DNA of 64,000 nucleotides, taken from positions 1,178,001 to 1,242,000 of the forward strand of contig NZ_CP030051.1 in the NCBI RefSeq assembly GCF_004114975.1. The letters are read 5' to 3'. Shown in pieces: positions 54,482-62,785 of the stretch (within the stretch, counting starts at the first letter, position 1; every line of letters begins with the position of its first letter). The position numbers were made by a program, and so were the translations under genes. Below the pieces are notes generated by a model that was given only the letters and a program-made list of their open reading frames with translations, did no database searches and was not told the DNA's origin. The stretch comes from Bradyrhizobium guangdongense (lineage in GTDB: Bacteria > Pseudomonadota > Alphaproteobacteria > Rhizobiales > Xanthobacteraceae).

Positions 54482-54942
54482 TGTTCAGGATTGGAGTCAT
54501 TTCGGACACGCACGGCCTGTTGAGGTCCGAGGCGGAGCGAGGCCTGACGGGCGTCGATCACATCATTCATGCCGGCGACATGGGACGCCCCGAGATCGTC
54601 GACGCGCTTCGCCGGATCGCACCCGTCACGGCCGTTCGTGGAAACGTGGACAGTGGCAAGTGGGCTCGCGACTACCCCGACACGAAACTCGTCCGTCTGG
54701 CAGGTAAGTCGATCTACGTTCTGCACGACCTGAAGACGCTGAAGACCGATCTCGGCGCCGGCTTCGACGTCATCGTCTCCGGGCATTCCCACGTACCGAA
54801 GATCGACACGGTCGGTGGCATTCTCTACCTGAATCCCGGCAGCGCGGGACCTCGGCGTTTCAAGCTGCCGATCACGTTTGCGACGCTCGAACTCACGCCT
54901 GACGGCATGCGACCGGAAATCCACGACCTTGGAGGCGAGTGA
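54478..54942 (+). CDS. YfcE-type metallophosphoesterase
   Basis: The 154-residue YfcE/MJ0936-type phosphoesterase has DTHG (11-14), HAGDMG (32-37), RGNVD (55-59) and GHSHVP, the full set of metal ligands. It probably cleaves phosphodiesters or phosphate esters. It overlaps the Nudix gene by 4 bp (ATGA), so both are made together. The link with the neighbouring ligase genes is unclear. Confidence 0.9.
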   Translation: MMFRIGVISDTHGLLRSEAERGLTGVDHIIHAGDMGRPEIVDALRRIAPVTAVRGNVDSGKWARDYPDTKLVRLAGKSIYVLHDLKTLKTDLGAGFDVIVSGHSHVPKIDTVGGILYLNPGSAGPRRFKLPITFATLELTPDGMRPEIHDLGGE

Positions 54943-54994
54943 GTGTCGGCGGAGAGTGCATCAATCCTTTTTGCCGGCTTTCGCCGAAGGGAAG

Positions 54995-55942
54995 CTACTT
55001 GCGCGGACGTTCTCGCTCACGCACGACATCCTTCGCCCGCTTGTCGGACCTGAGCCCGAGGTAGACGGGCTGGCGCAGTTCGCCCTTGCTCGTCCACTGC
55101 GCAAATTTGACCTCGGCGACCAACGAGGGCTTGACCCAGGTCGTGGCGGCCTCGTCCTTCACTTTGGCAGGGAAGGGTGATTTCGGGATCGTCAGCTTCA
55201 CGAGCTTGGCGTGGAGGTCTTCCAGGACCTTGTGGCTGAAGCCAGTGCCAACATGTCCGATATAGCGCCATGTGTCGTCTTCCCGCACGGCGAGGACCAG
55301 GGCGCCGAAGTATGGTCTTGTACGCCTCGGCGCCGTGAAGCCCGCGATCACCACTTCCTGCCGCTTTGCTGTCTTGATCTTCAGCCAATCCGCCGTCCGG
55401 CTTCCGGACGCATACGCGCTGTCGGCGCGCTTCGCCATGACGCCTTCCAGACCCTTCCGCTCGGCCTCGGCGAAGAATTTCATGCCGTTCGCTTTGCGGT
55501 GATGGCTGAAGGCGATCAACTTGTCGCGCGGCAGTATTGCCTTCAACCGCTTCTTCCGCTCGAGGAGGGGGTGGTTGCGCAAGTCCGCTGCGTTCTCAAA
55601 CATGAGATCGAAGGCGCAGTACAGCAGCTTCGCCTCATGGCGCAGCGCGTTTTGAAGCAACTGGAAATGTGAGACGCCATCCTTACCGATCGCGACAAGC
55701 TCACCATCGATCACGGCGTCGCCCTTCACGCCCTCCAGCGCTTTGGCGACCTCAATATAGCTGCGGCTGATTATCTTGCCGTTGCGGCTGTAGAGCGCAA
55801 CTTTGCCCCGCCGGATTTCCGCGATCATCCGGAAGCCGTCGTACTTGTCCTCGAAAACCCAGCTGGGGTCGTCGAACGGCGCCTCGGTAAGCGTAGCAAG
55901 CATCGGCTGCAGGCGCTTGGGCAGGGTCGACATCCGGCTCAT
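54995..55942 (-). CDS. Stand-alone ATP-dependent DNA ligase (LigC/LigD ligase-domain type), copy 1
   Basis: The 315-residue ligase has the adenylation lysine in FEDKYDGFR (about residue 33), GELVAIG, EGVMAKR and DWLKIK motifs, and a C-terminal OB fold (VGTGFS...KPSLVAEVKFAQWT). It lacks the polymerase and phosphoesterase domains of LigD. Such single-domain ligases work with Ku in rhizobial NHEJ. A second ligase lies about 1.4 kb away in the same direction. Confidence 0.93.
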   Translation of the reverse strand: MSRMSTLPKRLQPMLATLTEAPFDDPSWVFEDKYDGFRMIAEIRRGKVALYSRNGKIISRSYIEVAKALEGVKGDAVIDGELVAIGKDGVSHFQLLQNALRHEAKLLYCAFDLMFENAADLRNHPLLERKKRLKAILPRDKLIAFSHHRKANGMKFFAEAERKGLEGVMAKRADSAYASGSRTADWLKIKTAKRQEVVIAGFTAPRRTRPYFGALVLAVREDDTWRYIGHVGTGFSHKVLEDLHAKLVKLTIPKSPFPAKVKDEAATTWVKPSLVAEVKFAQWTSKGELRQPVYLGLRSDKRAKDVVRERERPRK

Positions 55943-56080
55943 TCAAGGCCAATCCTTAAGAGCGCGTTGCGAAATGCATGGACGTCCTTCAAGGATTGGG
56001 GAACGCTTCGGGGCCGCGTCGTGTTCCGCAGGCATGGTGGCGTGCGAGACGTTGACGATCGACGAGGGCGGATCAGACCG

Positions 56081-56683
56081 ATGGCCAGAAAACTGAAGAC
56101 CTATCAGACCTCGCTGGGCTTCTTCGATCTGGCGATCGCCGCTCCCTCCATGAAAGCGGCCCTCGAAGCCTGGGGCGCTGACAGCAATCTCTTCCACCAG
56201 GGCGCGGCGAAGGAAAGCGACGATCCGGACGTCATCGAGGCGACTATGGCTGCGCCGGGCATCGTTCTGAAGAGACCCGTCGGCTCCAACGGGCCATTCA
56301 GGGAGCATGCCGAGCTACCTACCGACCTTGCCAGCGGCAGCTCAAAGAAGACAGGCCGCCGTCAACCGCGGAAGCCTTCTAAGCGGGCCCACGACGATGC
56401 GGCCGACCGGAAGGCTGCACTTGCTTTAGAGAAGGAGCAGATGCAACGGGAGCGCGAACGTGCCAAGGAGGAGGCCGTCCGGCAGAAGGAGCGTGAGCGA
56501 CGGCAGCACGCCGTCGACAAGGCGCAAAGTGCCTTGGACGCGGCCCGTCGCAAGCACGAAGAAAAGGCCGCTGACATTCAACAACAGCTCGAAGTTCTTG
56601 AGGAAAGCGCGCGGGACGAGGAAGCGCGTTGGGAAAAGGAGAAGGCCCGGTTGGAAGTCGCGTTACGACGCGCGCGAGGCTAG
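56081..56683 (+). CDS. Coiled-coil, TolA-like hypothetical protein
   Basis: The 200-residue protein has a conserved-looking start (YQTSLGFFDLAIAAPSMKAALEAWGADSNLFHQGAA). A charged region follows, dominated by Glu/Arg/Lys/Gln heptads from about 105 to 195 and predicted as a long coiled coil. Similar proteins in Bradyrhizobium are labelled cell-envelope biogenesis/TolA by low-complexity match. No membrane segment is seen, so I do not accept that function. ATG 56081 is taken. Confidence 0.7.
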   Translation: MARKLKTYQTSLGFFDLAIAAPSMKAALEAWGADSNLFHQGAAKESDDPDVIEATMAAPGIVLKRPVGSNGPFREHAELPTDLASGSSKKTGRRQPRKPSKRAHDDAADRKAALALEKEQMQRERERAKEEAVRQKERERRQHAVDKAQSALDAARRKHEEKAADIQQQLEVLEESARDEEARWEKEKARLEVALRRARG

Positions 56684-56778
56684 GTCTCAAAGTGCGACCA
56701 TCTCGTGTCTTAGCGTTGACGCCTGATTTGCCGCCGAGACCGGAAATTGCCAGACTCTAAACTGCCAAGTCGCGAGCC

Positions 56779-56982
56779 TTAGCAGTTGCGCTCTTCCCGC
56801 AAGATGCGCTCCAGATCATCCTCGAAGATATTTTGCGTTGCTTCAAAGAGAGCCAGGAGCTTCAGAGCTTCTGCGATGTTTGCGCCACCCTTGCGGACCA
56901 TCCGTTGCTGCCTTTCGACGATCTGACGTCCTTTGGCAACATGGTGACGGGCAAGGATGACACGTTCGGAATAATGAGACAT
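56779..56982 (-). CDS. Small helical hypothetical protein
   Basis: The 67-residue protein (MSHYSERVILARHHVAKGR..., ILREERNC at the end) is largely helical with the amphipathic motif EALKLLALFEATQNIFEDDLERIL. This kind of protein is widespread in rhizobial genomes with unknown function. It lies between two DNA-repair genes. Its upstream region contains GCAGGAGCC as a likely ribosome site. Confidence 0.65.
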   Translation of the reverse strand: MSHYSERVILARHHVAKGRQIVERQQRMVRKGGANIAEALKLLALFEATQNIFEDDLERILREERNC

Positions 56983-57020
56983 TGGTGGCTCCTGCTGCAG
57001 GCGGGAGCGCGATTGGTCTC

Positions 57021-57206
57021 TCAGTCACCGGTGCCCGCGGGCAGAGTGCCTTTGCCGGTGATGACCAGATCATACTCCGTTTCGCGAATTCGGACACTGT
57101 CCAATTCAAGCAGGTCAATCTTGAATGGTGGGTCTCGAGCGGGCGCGCTCAGACTGGGCGCTCGCTGGTAACTATCGGTCGGAAACCGCCCGCCCTGCGG
57201 CCTCAT
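57021..57206 (-). CDS. Possible small ORF with an IRETEYDLVITGKG segment
   Basis: The 61-residue reading ends with DLLELDSVRIRETEYDLVI and TGKGTLPAG, which looks like real beta-strand coding sequence. The N-terminal part is basic and less convincing. It overlaps the 3' part of the 54-residue gene in another frame. No family is known to me, and the start is unsure. Confidence 0.25.
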   Translation of the reverse strand: MRPQGGRFPTDSYQRAPSLSAPARDPPFKIDLLELDSVRIRETEYDLVITGKGTLPAGTGD

Positions 57207-57336
57207 TGACCTTTGCGCGGTCCCGCCTGTCCTCCGGAGACAGCTCCATAACCGCTCGATGGAGCTCCGCAGGGATCGTCAGCGGACTATCGAGCGGCTT
57301 TTCCGCCCACTCCCAGAAGCGGTCAAAGGCATCCAT
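57172..57336 (-). CDS. 54-residue protein coupled to ligase 2
   Basis: MDAFDRFWEWAEKPLDSPL starts a 54-residue reading (ends AGRAVSDR). Its ATG overlaps the ligase stop (TAATG), and GGGAGGATCTGTA before it serves as ribosome site inside the ligase end. The protein has a helical, charged middle (PAELHRAVMELSPEDRRD). No known domain. The overlap suggests coupled translation with the ligase. Confidence 0.6.
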   Translation of the reverse strand: MDAFDRFWEWAEKPLDSPLTIPAELHRAVMELSPEDRRDRAKVNEAAGRAVSDR

Positions 57337-58256
57337 TACAGATCCTCCCGAAGCCCCCTGAAGAAGGGATGACGGACTTTTCCCTCCGCTGATTTTGCAC
57401 GGTACTCTATCTCGGCCAGCAGCTTGGGCTCGACCCAGATTCCTTTGTGCGCAATCCGCTTTGCATAAGGCTGCGTCTTGCGGATCAGCGGCTTCAGACG
57501 CTTCTGAAGGTCGGCGGCTGATGCCTTGTCGAATCCATGGTCCACCTTCCCGGCGTATATTAGATCGTCGCCCTTACGCCGGCCGACGTAGATGCCGTCC
57601 CACTTCGTTCCATCGAGCGCGAAACCCGCAATAGTCAGGGTCTCACGCTGCACGCAGGTCTTCTTGACCCAGTCATTCGTGCGTCCGGCCGGATAGGCGC
57701 CGTCCCGGACCTTCGAGACGACACCTTCGAGGCCAAGCTTGCAGGCGTGCGCAAACATCTCGCGGCCGTCTATCGCGAAGCTTTCGCTGAACTGGATGTC
57801 GGTGCCGGTCAGGATCTTCTTGAGTTCGGCCTTGCGCTGAAAAAGCGGTAGCTTCCGGATATCTCGGCCGTTCAGATAGAGCAGATCGAACGCCACGAGC
57901 ACGATGCTCCTCGACTTACCCTTGAGCTCGTTCTGCAGGACCGAGAAGTCGGTCGTGCCATCGGCAGCTGGCACCACGATCTCGCCGTCCACCACCGCAG
58001 AGTTCGCCTTGATCCGCCAGGCGTCATGAGCGACCTTCTTGAAGCGGTGCGTCCAATCGTGGCCGCGCCGGGTGGAGATCTTCGCCGTCTCGTTGGCCAG
58101 ATGGACCTGAACACGGTAGCCGTCGAACTTGATTTCGTGGATCCAGCGCTCTCCCGACGGCACTTTCTCTGTCGAGGATGCCAGGGCCGGTTCGATGAAG
58201 GCGGGGAAAGGCGCCTTGACGCCGATAGCCGCCGGCTTGTTACGCTGAAACGCCAC
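57336..58256 (-). CDS. Stand-alone ATP-dependent DNA ligase (LigD ligase-domain type), copy 2
   Basis: This 306-residue ligase has the catalytic Lys in HEIKFDGYR, VVDGEIVVP, VAFDLLYLNGRDI, EGVVSKVRDGAY and the OB-fold region VGRRKGDDLIYAGKVDHGF...HKGIWVEPKLLAEIEYR. It corresponds to the ligase domain of LigD with no other domain. GTG at 58256 is preceded by GGAG; a longer in-frame reading is not conserved. It is clearly distinct from copy 1, so the two probably have different jobs in end joining. Confidence 0.93.
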   Translation of the reverse strand: MAFQRNKPAAIGVKAPFPAFIEPALASSTEKVPSGERWIHEIKFDGYRVQVHLANETAKISTRRGHDWTHRFKKVAHDAWRIKANSAVVDGEIVVPAADGTTDFSVLQNELKGKSRSIVLVAFDLLYLNGRDIRKLPLFQRKAELKKILTGTDIQFSESFAIDGREMFAHACKLGLEGVVSKVRDGAYPAGRTNDWVKKTCVQRETLTIAGFALDGTKWDGIYVGRRKGDDLIYAGKVDHGFDKASAADLQKRLKPLIRKTQPYAKRIAHKGIWVEPKLLAEIEYRAKSAEGKVRHPFFRGLREDL

Positions 58257-58360
58257 TGAAGAACTCCACGCTACAGCCGATTCAAATTGGCACAGTTCGA
58301 ATCGTTCCGGAACCTGCGAATCCCTGTCGCGTTGCTTCGATGTCCCAACAGGAGGCACCG

Positions 58361-58549
58361 ATGGCGGCAGCGAAGAAGAGCAAAACGGCGCGCGGACGAA
58401 AGCAGGACCGGGCGCGGGTGGCAGGCGGGCAGGACTACGAAGTGCAGTACGAGGCGAAGAAGACCGGAAAGTCGGCGCCGGCGGTGAAAAAGGCCGTCAA
58501 AAAGGTCGGCAACGCGCGCAAGCGGGTGGAGAAACGGCTAGGCCGCTGA
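58361..58549 (+). CDS. DUF3606 family protein
   Basis: The 62-residue basic protein reads MAAAKKSKT...RVAGGQDYEVQYEAKKTGKSAPAVKKAVKKVG, the DUF3606 pattern (DYELQ...K...SKEELKKAVKKVG). These small proteins are common in Bradyrhizobium and Mesorhizobium, with unknown function. A GGAGG sits 8 nt before the ATG. It is divergent from ligase 2, so the promoter region is shared. Confidence 0.85.
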   Translation: MAAAKKSKTARGRKQDRARVAGGQDYEVQYEAKKTGKSAPAVKKAVKKVGNARKRVEKRLGR

Positions 58550-58574
58550 GTAGCAGACGGGTCGGCGTCGGTGC

Positions 58575-58853
58575 TTAGCGCGGGTCCTCCTCGTCAGGGG
58601 GGCATTCTGGGCAGGTATCGCCAATCGAGTCGAGCACGTCGTGAAGCGCGGCCTCCGCGGCTTGACGGGAGACGTCTGCTGGCGGGTCTCGACGGGCAAT
58701 ATCGAAGGCTCGCTCTCGTGCATGCGGATCGGCGCGGTCCTGCATCCAACCATGCTCTTCGCATTCGCGGATGGCGCCCGCTTCCTGGAGCACGTGGATC
58801 GCCCAACCCTGCAGTGTCCGTATCGCCGGCCTTCGCTCACTGGTCATCAGCAT
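58575..58853 (-). CDS. Hypothetical 92-residue protein
   Basis: The protein starts MLMTSERRPAIRTLQGWAIHVLQEAGAIRECEEHGWMQDRADPHARERAFDIARRDPP (two ATGs close together) and ends with CPECPPDEEDPR. The helical start and the charged end are like other small rhizobial proteins; nothing is known of its role. It converges with the DUF3606 gene. Confidence 0.55.
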   Translation of the reverse strand: MLMTSERRPAIRTLQGWAIHVLQEAGAIRECEEHGWMQDRADPHARERAFDIARRDPPADVSRQAAEAALHDVLDSIGDTCPECPPDEEDPR

Positions 58854-59342
58854 TGAATAACTCCGAATACACGAATCTAGTGGTCCGCCGTTTGTTCCGG
58901 CTGCTAACACAAGGCTGGGATTCTCAGTCAGCAGAGGACAAGGTTTTCGCCCGTTCTGAGACCACTGTGAAATTGCCAGGCTGTTCTCGCAGGATTGCCA
59001 GCATCACTTTCGCTCAAGTCTTTTAGTGGTTGTGCGCGTGCGGCCAGGGCCGCACCGGGCTCTCGTGAACCGAGCCGCGCCGCGTCTCGGCCTGCGGCTT
59101 CGATCCCTCGCGCCAGAGCTTTGGTGCTCCTCGCCGGGGGCACTCGGAAAAGGGGCTCGCCTGCGGCGATCGTTATCACTGCCCCGTTCCCGGGTGCCCT
59201 TTTAACCGGTCTCGTCGCTGCACTCGGTCCCGCGTGCCGCCTTCGGCGTCGCTATGCTCACGCTCCTGCGGGTGCCATTTCTCTTGGGGCGATGCGCCCC
59301 TGGCGCACGCCGGATCAGGCCTGCGGCCTAAGGCAAGAAGCT
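58854..59342. other. Gene-free upstream region of ardC
   Basis: I see no credible gene. Readings on both strands are Ala/Arg-rich, without motifs or ribosome sites. The region is the gap between the DNA-repair module and the ardC-parB backbone, and its right end is the leader listed next. Confidence 0.5.
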
Positions 59343-59424
59343 GAGAGTAAGAGTGCAGGCTGGTTTTCCGTGACGGGTTACAATCTGCGAGAGAGGCTCG
59401 CGGTGCCCGTCGCGGAGACCCGCG
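59343..59424 (+). promoter_or_regulatory. Backbone leader element, ardC copy
   Basis: The element starts with GAGAGTAAGAG (59343-59353). An outer stem CCGTGACGGG (59368-59377) pairs with CCCGTCGCGG (59406-59415) over 10 pairs (one G-T). The inner hairpin is GCGAG-AGAGG-CTCGC (59387-59401). The ATG is exactly 82 nt after the start of the box, as with parB and the ardC remnant. Confidence 0.7.
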
Positions 59425-60387
59425 ATGTCAAACCCTAATGCTTGCGCGCGCGCCGGCCAGGACCGGGCGAACCTCTACAACGAAATCACCGACAAGATCA
59501 TCGCCGAGCTTGAGGCCGGACGCGTCCCCTGGGTTCAGCCCTGGGGTACTGCCGCGGCGAAAGCGCCGCTGGCCATGCCGAAAAATGCGTCGACCAACCG
59601 GCAATACAGTGGTGTGAACATCCTCATCCTCTGGGGAGTCGTGATCGAACGCGGATTTACCGGTCAAAGTTGGCTCACTTTCCGCCAGGCACTCTCTCTT
59701 GGCGGCCACGTTCGCAAGGGAGAGCGCGGGACTACCGTCGTCTACGCGGATCGTTTCGTGCCGAATGATGAAAAGCGCCGCGCCGCCGAGACCGGCGAAG
59801 ACGCGCAGGCGATCCCGTTCCTCAAGCGATTTACCGTTTTCAACACCGATCAGTGCGAGCAACTGCCCGACGACATTGCCACCGCTGCGCCGCCGCCGCC
59901 GGCCGGCCTCATCGAACCGACGGTCGATGCCCTGATCACGGCCAGCGGAATTCCATTTCGGATCGGTGGAGATCGCGCATTCTATGCAACAGCCGAAGAC
60001 TATGTTCAGGTCCCGCCGCCGCAGGCCTATTTCGAACCCATCAACTGGCACCGTACGGCCTTGCATGAACTCGGTCATGCGACTGGGCACCCGTCGCGTC
60101 TCAATCGCGACCAGAGCGGATCCTACGGTACCAAGAAATATGCCTTCGAAGAGCTGGTCGCCGAATTGAGTTCCGCGTTCAGCTGCGCGTCGCTAGGGAT
60201 CGTCCCCACCGTGCGCCATGCCGACTATATCGGCTCCTGGCTCGAAGTCCTGCGTGAAGACAATCGCGCCATCGTGCGGGCCGCCTCGCAGGCGAGCAAG
60301 GCCGCGGACTATTTGCTCGGTTTCGTTCCCGGGTCCATTGAGCCCGCATCGCTGGATTCGGCTGTCGCCGATCACGAGACGGCGTGA
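59425..60387 (+). CDS. ardC: ArdC-family antirestriction/ssDNA-binding metallopeptidase-like protein
   Basis: The 320-residue protein has an ssDNA-binding N-terminal domain (about 15-150: NEITDKIIAELEAGRVPW, YSGVNILILW, WLTFRQALSLGGHVRKGE) and a zinc-metallopeptidase-like C-terminal domain with LHELGHATGHPSRLNR (HExxH, about 214). ArdC proteins bind single-stranded DNA and protect incoming plasmid DNA from restriction. The start is 82 nt after the leader box. parB follows after a gap of 97 bp. Confidence 0.93.
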   Translation: MSNPNACARAGQDRANLYNEITDKIIAELEAGRVPWVQPWGTAAAKAPLAMPKNASTNRQYSGVNILILWGVVIERGFTGQSWLTFRQALSLGGHVRKGERGTTVVYADRFVPNDEKRRAAETGEDAQAIPFLKRFTVFNTDQCEQLPDDIATAAPPPPAGLIEPTVDALITASGIPFRIGGDRAFYATAEDYVQVPPPQAYFEPINWHRTALHELGHATGHPSRLNRDQSGSYGTKKYAFEELVAELSSAFSCASLGIVPTVRHADYIGSWLEVLREDNRAIVRAASQASKAADYLLGFVPGSIEPASLDSAVADHETA

Positions 60388-60402
60388 TGCCTGGCCTCGC
60401 GC

Positions 60403-60484
60403 GAGAGTGAGAGGAGGGGAGGCTGTTCGCGACGGGTTGGAAGCCGAGAGAGAGTCTCACGGCCACCCGTCGTGGAGAGCCAAA
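60403..60484 (+). promoter_or_regulatory. Backbone leader element, parB copy
   Basis: The element starts with GAGAGTGAGAG (60403-60413). The outer stem TCGCGACGGG (60427-60436) pairs with CCCGTCGTGG (60466-60475), ten pairs including two G-T. The inner hairpin is GCCG-A-GAG-AGAGT-CTC-A-CGGC (60443-60463), with a loop like that of ardC (AGAGT against AGAGG). The box-to-ATG distance is 82 nt again. Confidence 0.7.
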
Positions 60485-62599
60485 ATGACGAAAGCCGTAC
60501 AAAAGATCACGCTGTCCCCTTCTCGGGACATTCCCTTCAACAAGCTCGTGCTCGGCCAGTCGAACGTTCGCCGCGTCAAGGCCGGTGTCTCGATCGAGCA
60601 GCTAGCCGAGAGCATCGCGCAGCGTACGCTTCTGCAAGGTCTGAGTGTCCGGGCCGTCGTCGATGCAGATGGCAACGAGACCGGCATGTTCGAGGTGCCA
60701 GCGGGCGGCAGGCGCTATCGCGCTCTCGAGCTCCTGGTAAAACAGAAGCGGATGTCAAAGACGCAGGCGGTGCCGTGCGTTGTGCGTGAAGGGGGCATCG
60801 CCGAGGACGATTCGGTGGCGGAGAACGATGAGCGGGTCGGCCTGCATCCGCTTGATCAGTTTAGGGCCTTCCAGACACTCCGCGATCTCGGCATGAGCGA
60901 GGAAGACATTGCCGCGCGTCATTTCGTGAACCCTGCAATCGTCAAGCAGCGCCTGCGCCTGGCGTCGGTCTCGCCAAAGCTGCATGAGGTCTATGCCGAA
61001 GACGGCATGACCCTCGAGCAGCTCATGGCGTTCTCGGTCACGGCCGATCACGCCCGCCAGGAGCAAGTCTGGGAGAATGTCAGCCGCTCCGGTTATGACG
61101 AGCCATACCAGATCCGCCGGCTGCTCACGGAGAACACCGTGCGCGGTTCCGATCCCCGGGCCCAATTTGTGGGCCTCGATGCCTATCAGAGCGCGGGTGG
61201 CGGCGTTCTGCGGGATCTGTTCGAGCACGACGACGGCGGCTGGCTTCAGGACGTCGTCTTGCTCGACCGCCTCGTAACCGAGAAGCTCAAGGCCGAAGCT
61301 GAGACGATTGCTGCCGAAGGCTGGAAGTGGATCTCGGTCGCCGTAGATTTCCCCTACGGTCACACTCAAGGCCTACGACAAATCGAAGGCAAGCCCGTCG
61401 ATCTCTCGCCTGAGGAGCAGGCCACCATCGATGCGCTGAACGCCGAGCAAGCCAAGCTGGAAGTCGACTACCGGGATGCCGACGAGTTGCCCGACGAGGT
61501 CGATCAGCGTCTCGGCGAAATCGAGTCGGCCCTGGCTGCATTCGAAGACCGGCCGATGCTTTACGAACCGGCGGAGATCGCCCGAGCTGGTGTCTTCATC
61601 AGCATCGACTCCGAAGGACGCCTCGCCGTGGACCGGGGTTACGTCCGGCCGGAGGACGAGGTGCCGGCAACTGATCCTGATGTCGGGCAGGGCGCCGATG
61701 CGTCGTCGACCGAAGGTCTTGAAGTGGGCCCTTCCGTCCAGCGCACGGTCATCGCGGTCGCAGGCGGCGCTGCTGATGCCGAGGAGGATGATGAGGACGC
61801 GACCAAACCTTTGCCGGATCGTCTCATCATCGAGTTGACGGCGCATCGTACACTGACATTGCGTGATGCGTTGGCGGGAAATCCAGCGGTCGCGTTCCAG
61901 GCAGTTCTGCATAACTTCGTGCTGACGGCCTTTTACCGGTTCGCATCGTCCGGGAGCTGTCTTGAGATCAGCCTTCGCACGCCGAACTTTCCCGCCCAAG
62001 CTCCGGGGCTGAGGGAAAGCGTCTCGGCCAAAGCAGTCGAGGCGCGACATGAGGTCTGGAAGGCACGGTTGCCAAAGAGCGAGAACGATCTCTGGGATGC
62101 GCTGACGGCTCTCGATGGTGGTGCACAGGCGTCGCTGTTCGCCCACTGTGCGTCGTTTGCGGTCAACGCCGTCCATGAGCCAGCCAATCGCTACAATCAG
62201 GGTCGCGTCTCCGCCCATGGCGTTCGCACGCGTCTCGACCAGGCCGATGTGCTGGCGCGCGCGGTCGGGCTCGACATGGTGCAGGCCGGCTGGCGACCGA
62301 CCGTCGACAACTATCTCGGCCGGGTTACCAAGCCGCGTATTCTGGATGCCGTGCGGCAGGCCAAGGGCGAGTCGTCGGCGCAACTGATCGACCATCTGAA
62401 GAAGGCCGACATGGCCAAGGAGGCTGAACGACTTCTGGATGGCTCGGGTTGGTTGCCGGAGCCGTTGCGTCTCCTCGATCCCGATGCGGCGTCAGAGCAG
62501 GAGAGCGAGGCGGGCCGGCTGCCCGAATTCCTCGCCGACGAGGAGGATCAGGAGACCGCCGCCGACGAAGATCCGCAACATCTCGACGCGGCTGAGTGA
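60485..62599 (+). CDS. ParB/RepB-family DNA-binding protein of the mobile backbone
   Basis: The 704-residue protein has an N-terminal ParB-like domain (about 10-110: LVLGQSNVRR...IEQLAESIAQRTLLQGLSVR, GRRYRALELL). An HTH region (about 120-200) follows with SEEDIAARHFVNPAIVKQRLRL. The C-terminal half is helical and unassigned. Proteins of this length accompany ardC and methylase/helicase genes in plasmids and integrative elements of rhizobia, and probably segregate or regulate them. ATG 60485 is preferred since homology starts there. No parA lies upstream. Confidence 0.9.
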   Translation: MTKAVQKITLSPSRDIPFNKLVLGQSNVRRVKAGVSIEQLAESIAQRTLLQGLSVRAVVDADGNETGMFEVPAGGRRYRALELLVKQKRMSKTQAVPCVVREGGIAEDDSVAENDERVGLHPLDQFRAFQTLRDLGMSEEDIAARHFVNPAIVKQRLRLASVSPKLHEVYAEDGMTLEQLMAFSVTADHARQEQVWENVSRSGYDEPYQIRRLLTENTVRGSDPRAQFVGLDAYQSAGGGVLRDLFEHDDGGWLQDVVLLDRLVTEKLKAEAETIAAEGWKWISVAVDFPYGHTQGLRQIEGKPVDLSPEEQATIDALNAEQAKLEVDYRDADELPDEVDQRLGEIESALAAFEDRPMLYEPAEIARAGVFISIDSEGRLAVDRGYVRPEDEVPATDPDVGQGADASSTEGLEVGPSVQRTVIAVAGGAADAEEDDEDATKPLPDRLIIELTAHRTLTLRDALAGNPAVAFQAVLHNFVLTAFYRFASSGSCLEISLRTPNFPAQAPGLRESVSAKAVEARHEVWKARLPKSENDLWDALTALDGGAQASLFAHCASFAVNAVHEPANRYNQGRVSAHGVRTRLDQADVLARAVGLDMVQAGWRPTVDNYLGRVTKPRILDAVRQAKGESSAQLIDHLKKADMAKEAERLLDGSGWLPEPLRLLDPDAASEQESEAGRLPEFLADEEDQETAADEDPQHLDAAE

Positions 62600-62609
62600 T
62601 CATCACAGA

Positions 62610-62633
62610 GCGGGGCGGCTTTGGCCGTCCCGC
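62610..62633 (+). terminator. Hairpin after parB, possible terminator
   Basis: GCGGGGCGGC-TTTG-GCCGTCCCGC is a 10-pair stem (one G-T) with a 4-base loop, starting 11 bp after the parB stop. No T-run follows, so it would be Rho-dependent, an RNA stabiliser, or a weak terminator. Confidence 0.5.
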
Positions 62634-62641
62634 GGTTGCTT

Positions 62642-62668
62642 GGGGACCGGTGTGTAGCGCTGGTCCCC
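62642..62668 (+). repeat. Perfect 7-bp inverted repeat after parB
   Basis: GGGGACC (62642-62648) and GGTCCCC (62662-62668) form a 7-bp stem with a 13-base loop, followed by ATTCTTATT. It may be a second terminator for parB or a protein-binding site. Confidence 0.45.
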
Positions 62669-62687
62669 ATTCTTATTGGGAACGGCG

Positions 62688-62785
62688 GAGAGTGAGAGTC
62701 GGGCCGGGAAGGGTTTGAGCCGTCGGGGGCAAAGGAGAGCGCCTGATGGTTCGACCCATTCCTGCTCTCCGAAAGAATTCCTGCC
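62688..62785 (+). promoter_or_regulatory. Partial leader element before the methylase/helicase gene
   Basis: The box GAGAGTGAGAG (62688-62698) is present, but the ATG is 98 nt away. The GACGGG/CCCGTC stem is not conserved. Instead GGAGAGC (62734-62740) and GCTCTCC (62764-62770) can pair. It looks like a divergent member of the leader family. Confidence 0.4.

Noticed and set aside
56081..56683. TolA/cell-envelope function for the coiled-coil protein
   Set aside because: The match is only low-complexity Glu/Arg/Lys repeats; there is no N-terminal membrane anchor or TolA C-terminal domain.
58995..59438. Plus-strand reading of 147 codons upstream of ardC
   Set aside because: Ala/Arg/Pro-rich, crosses the structured leader and overlaps the ardC start in another frame; no domain.
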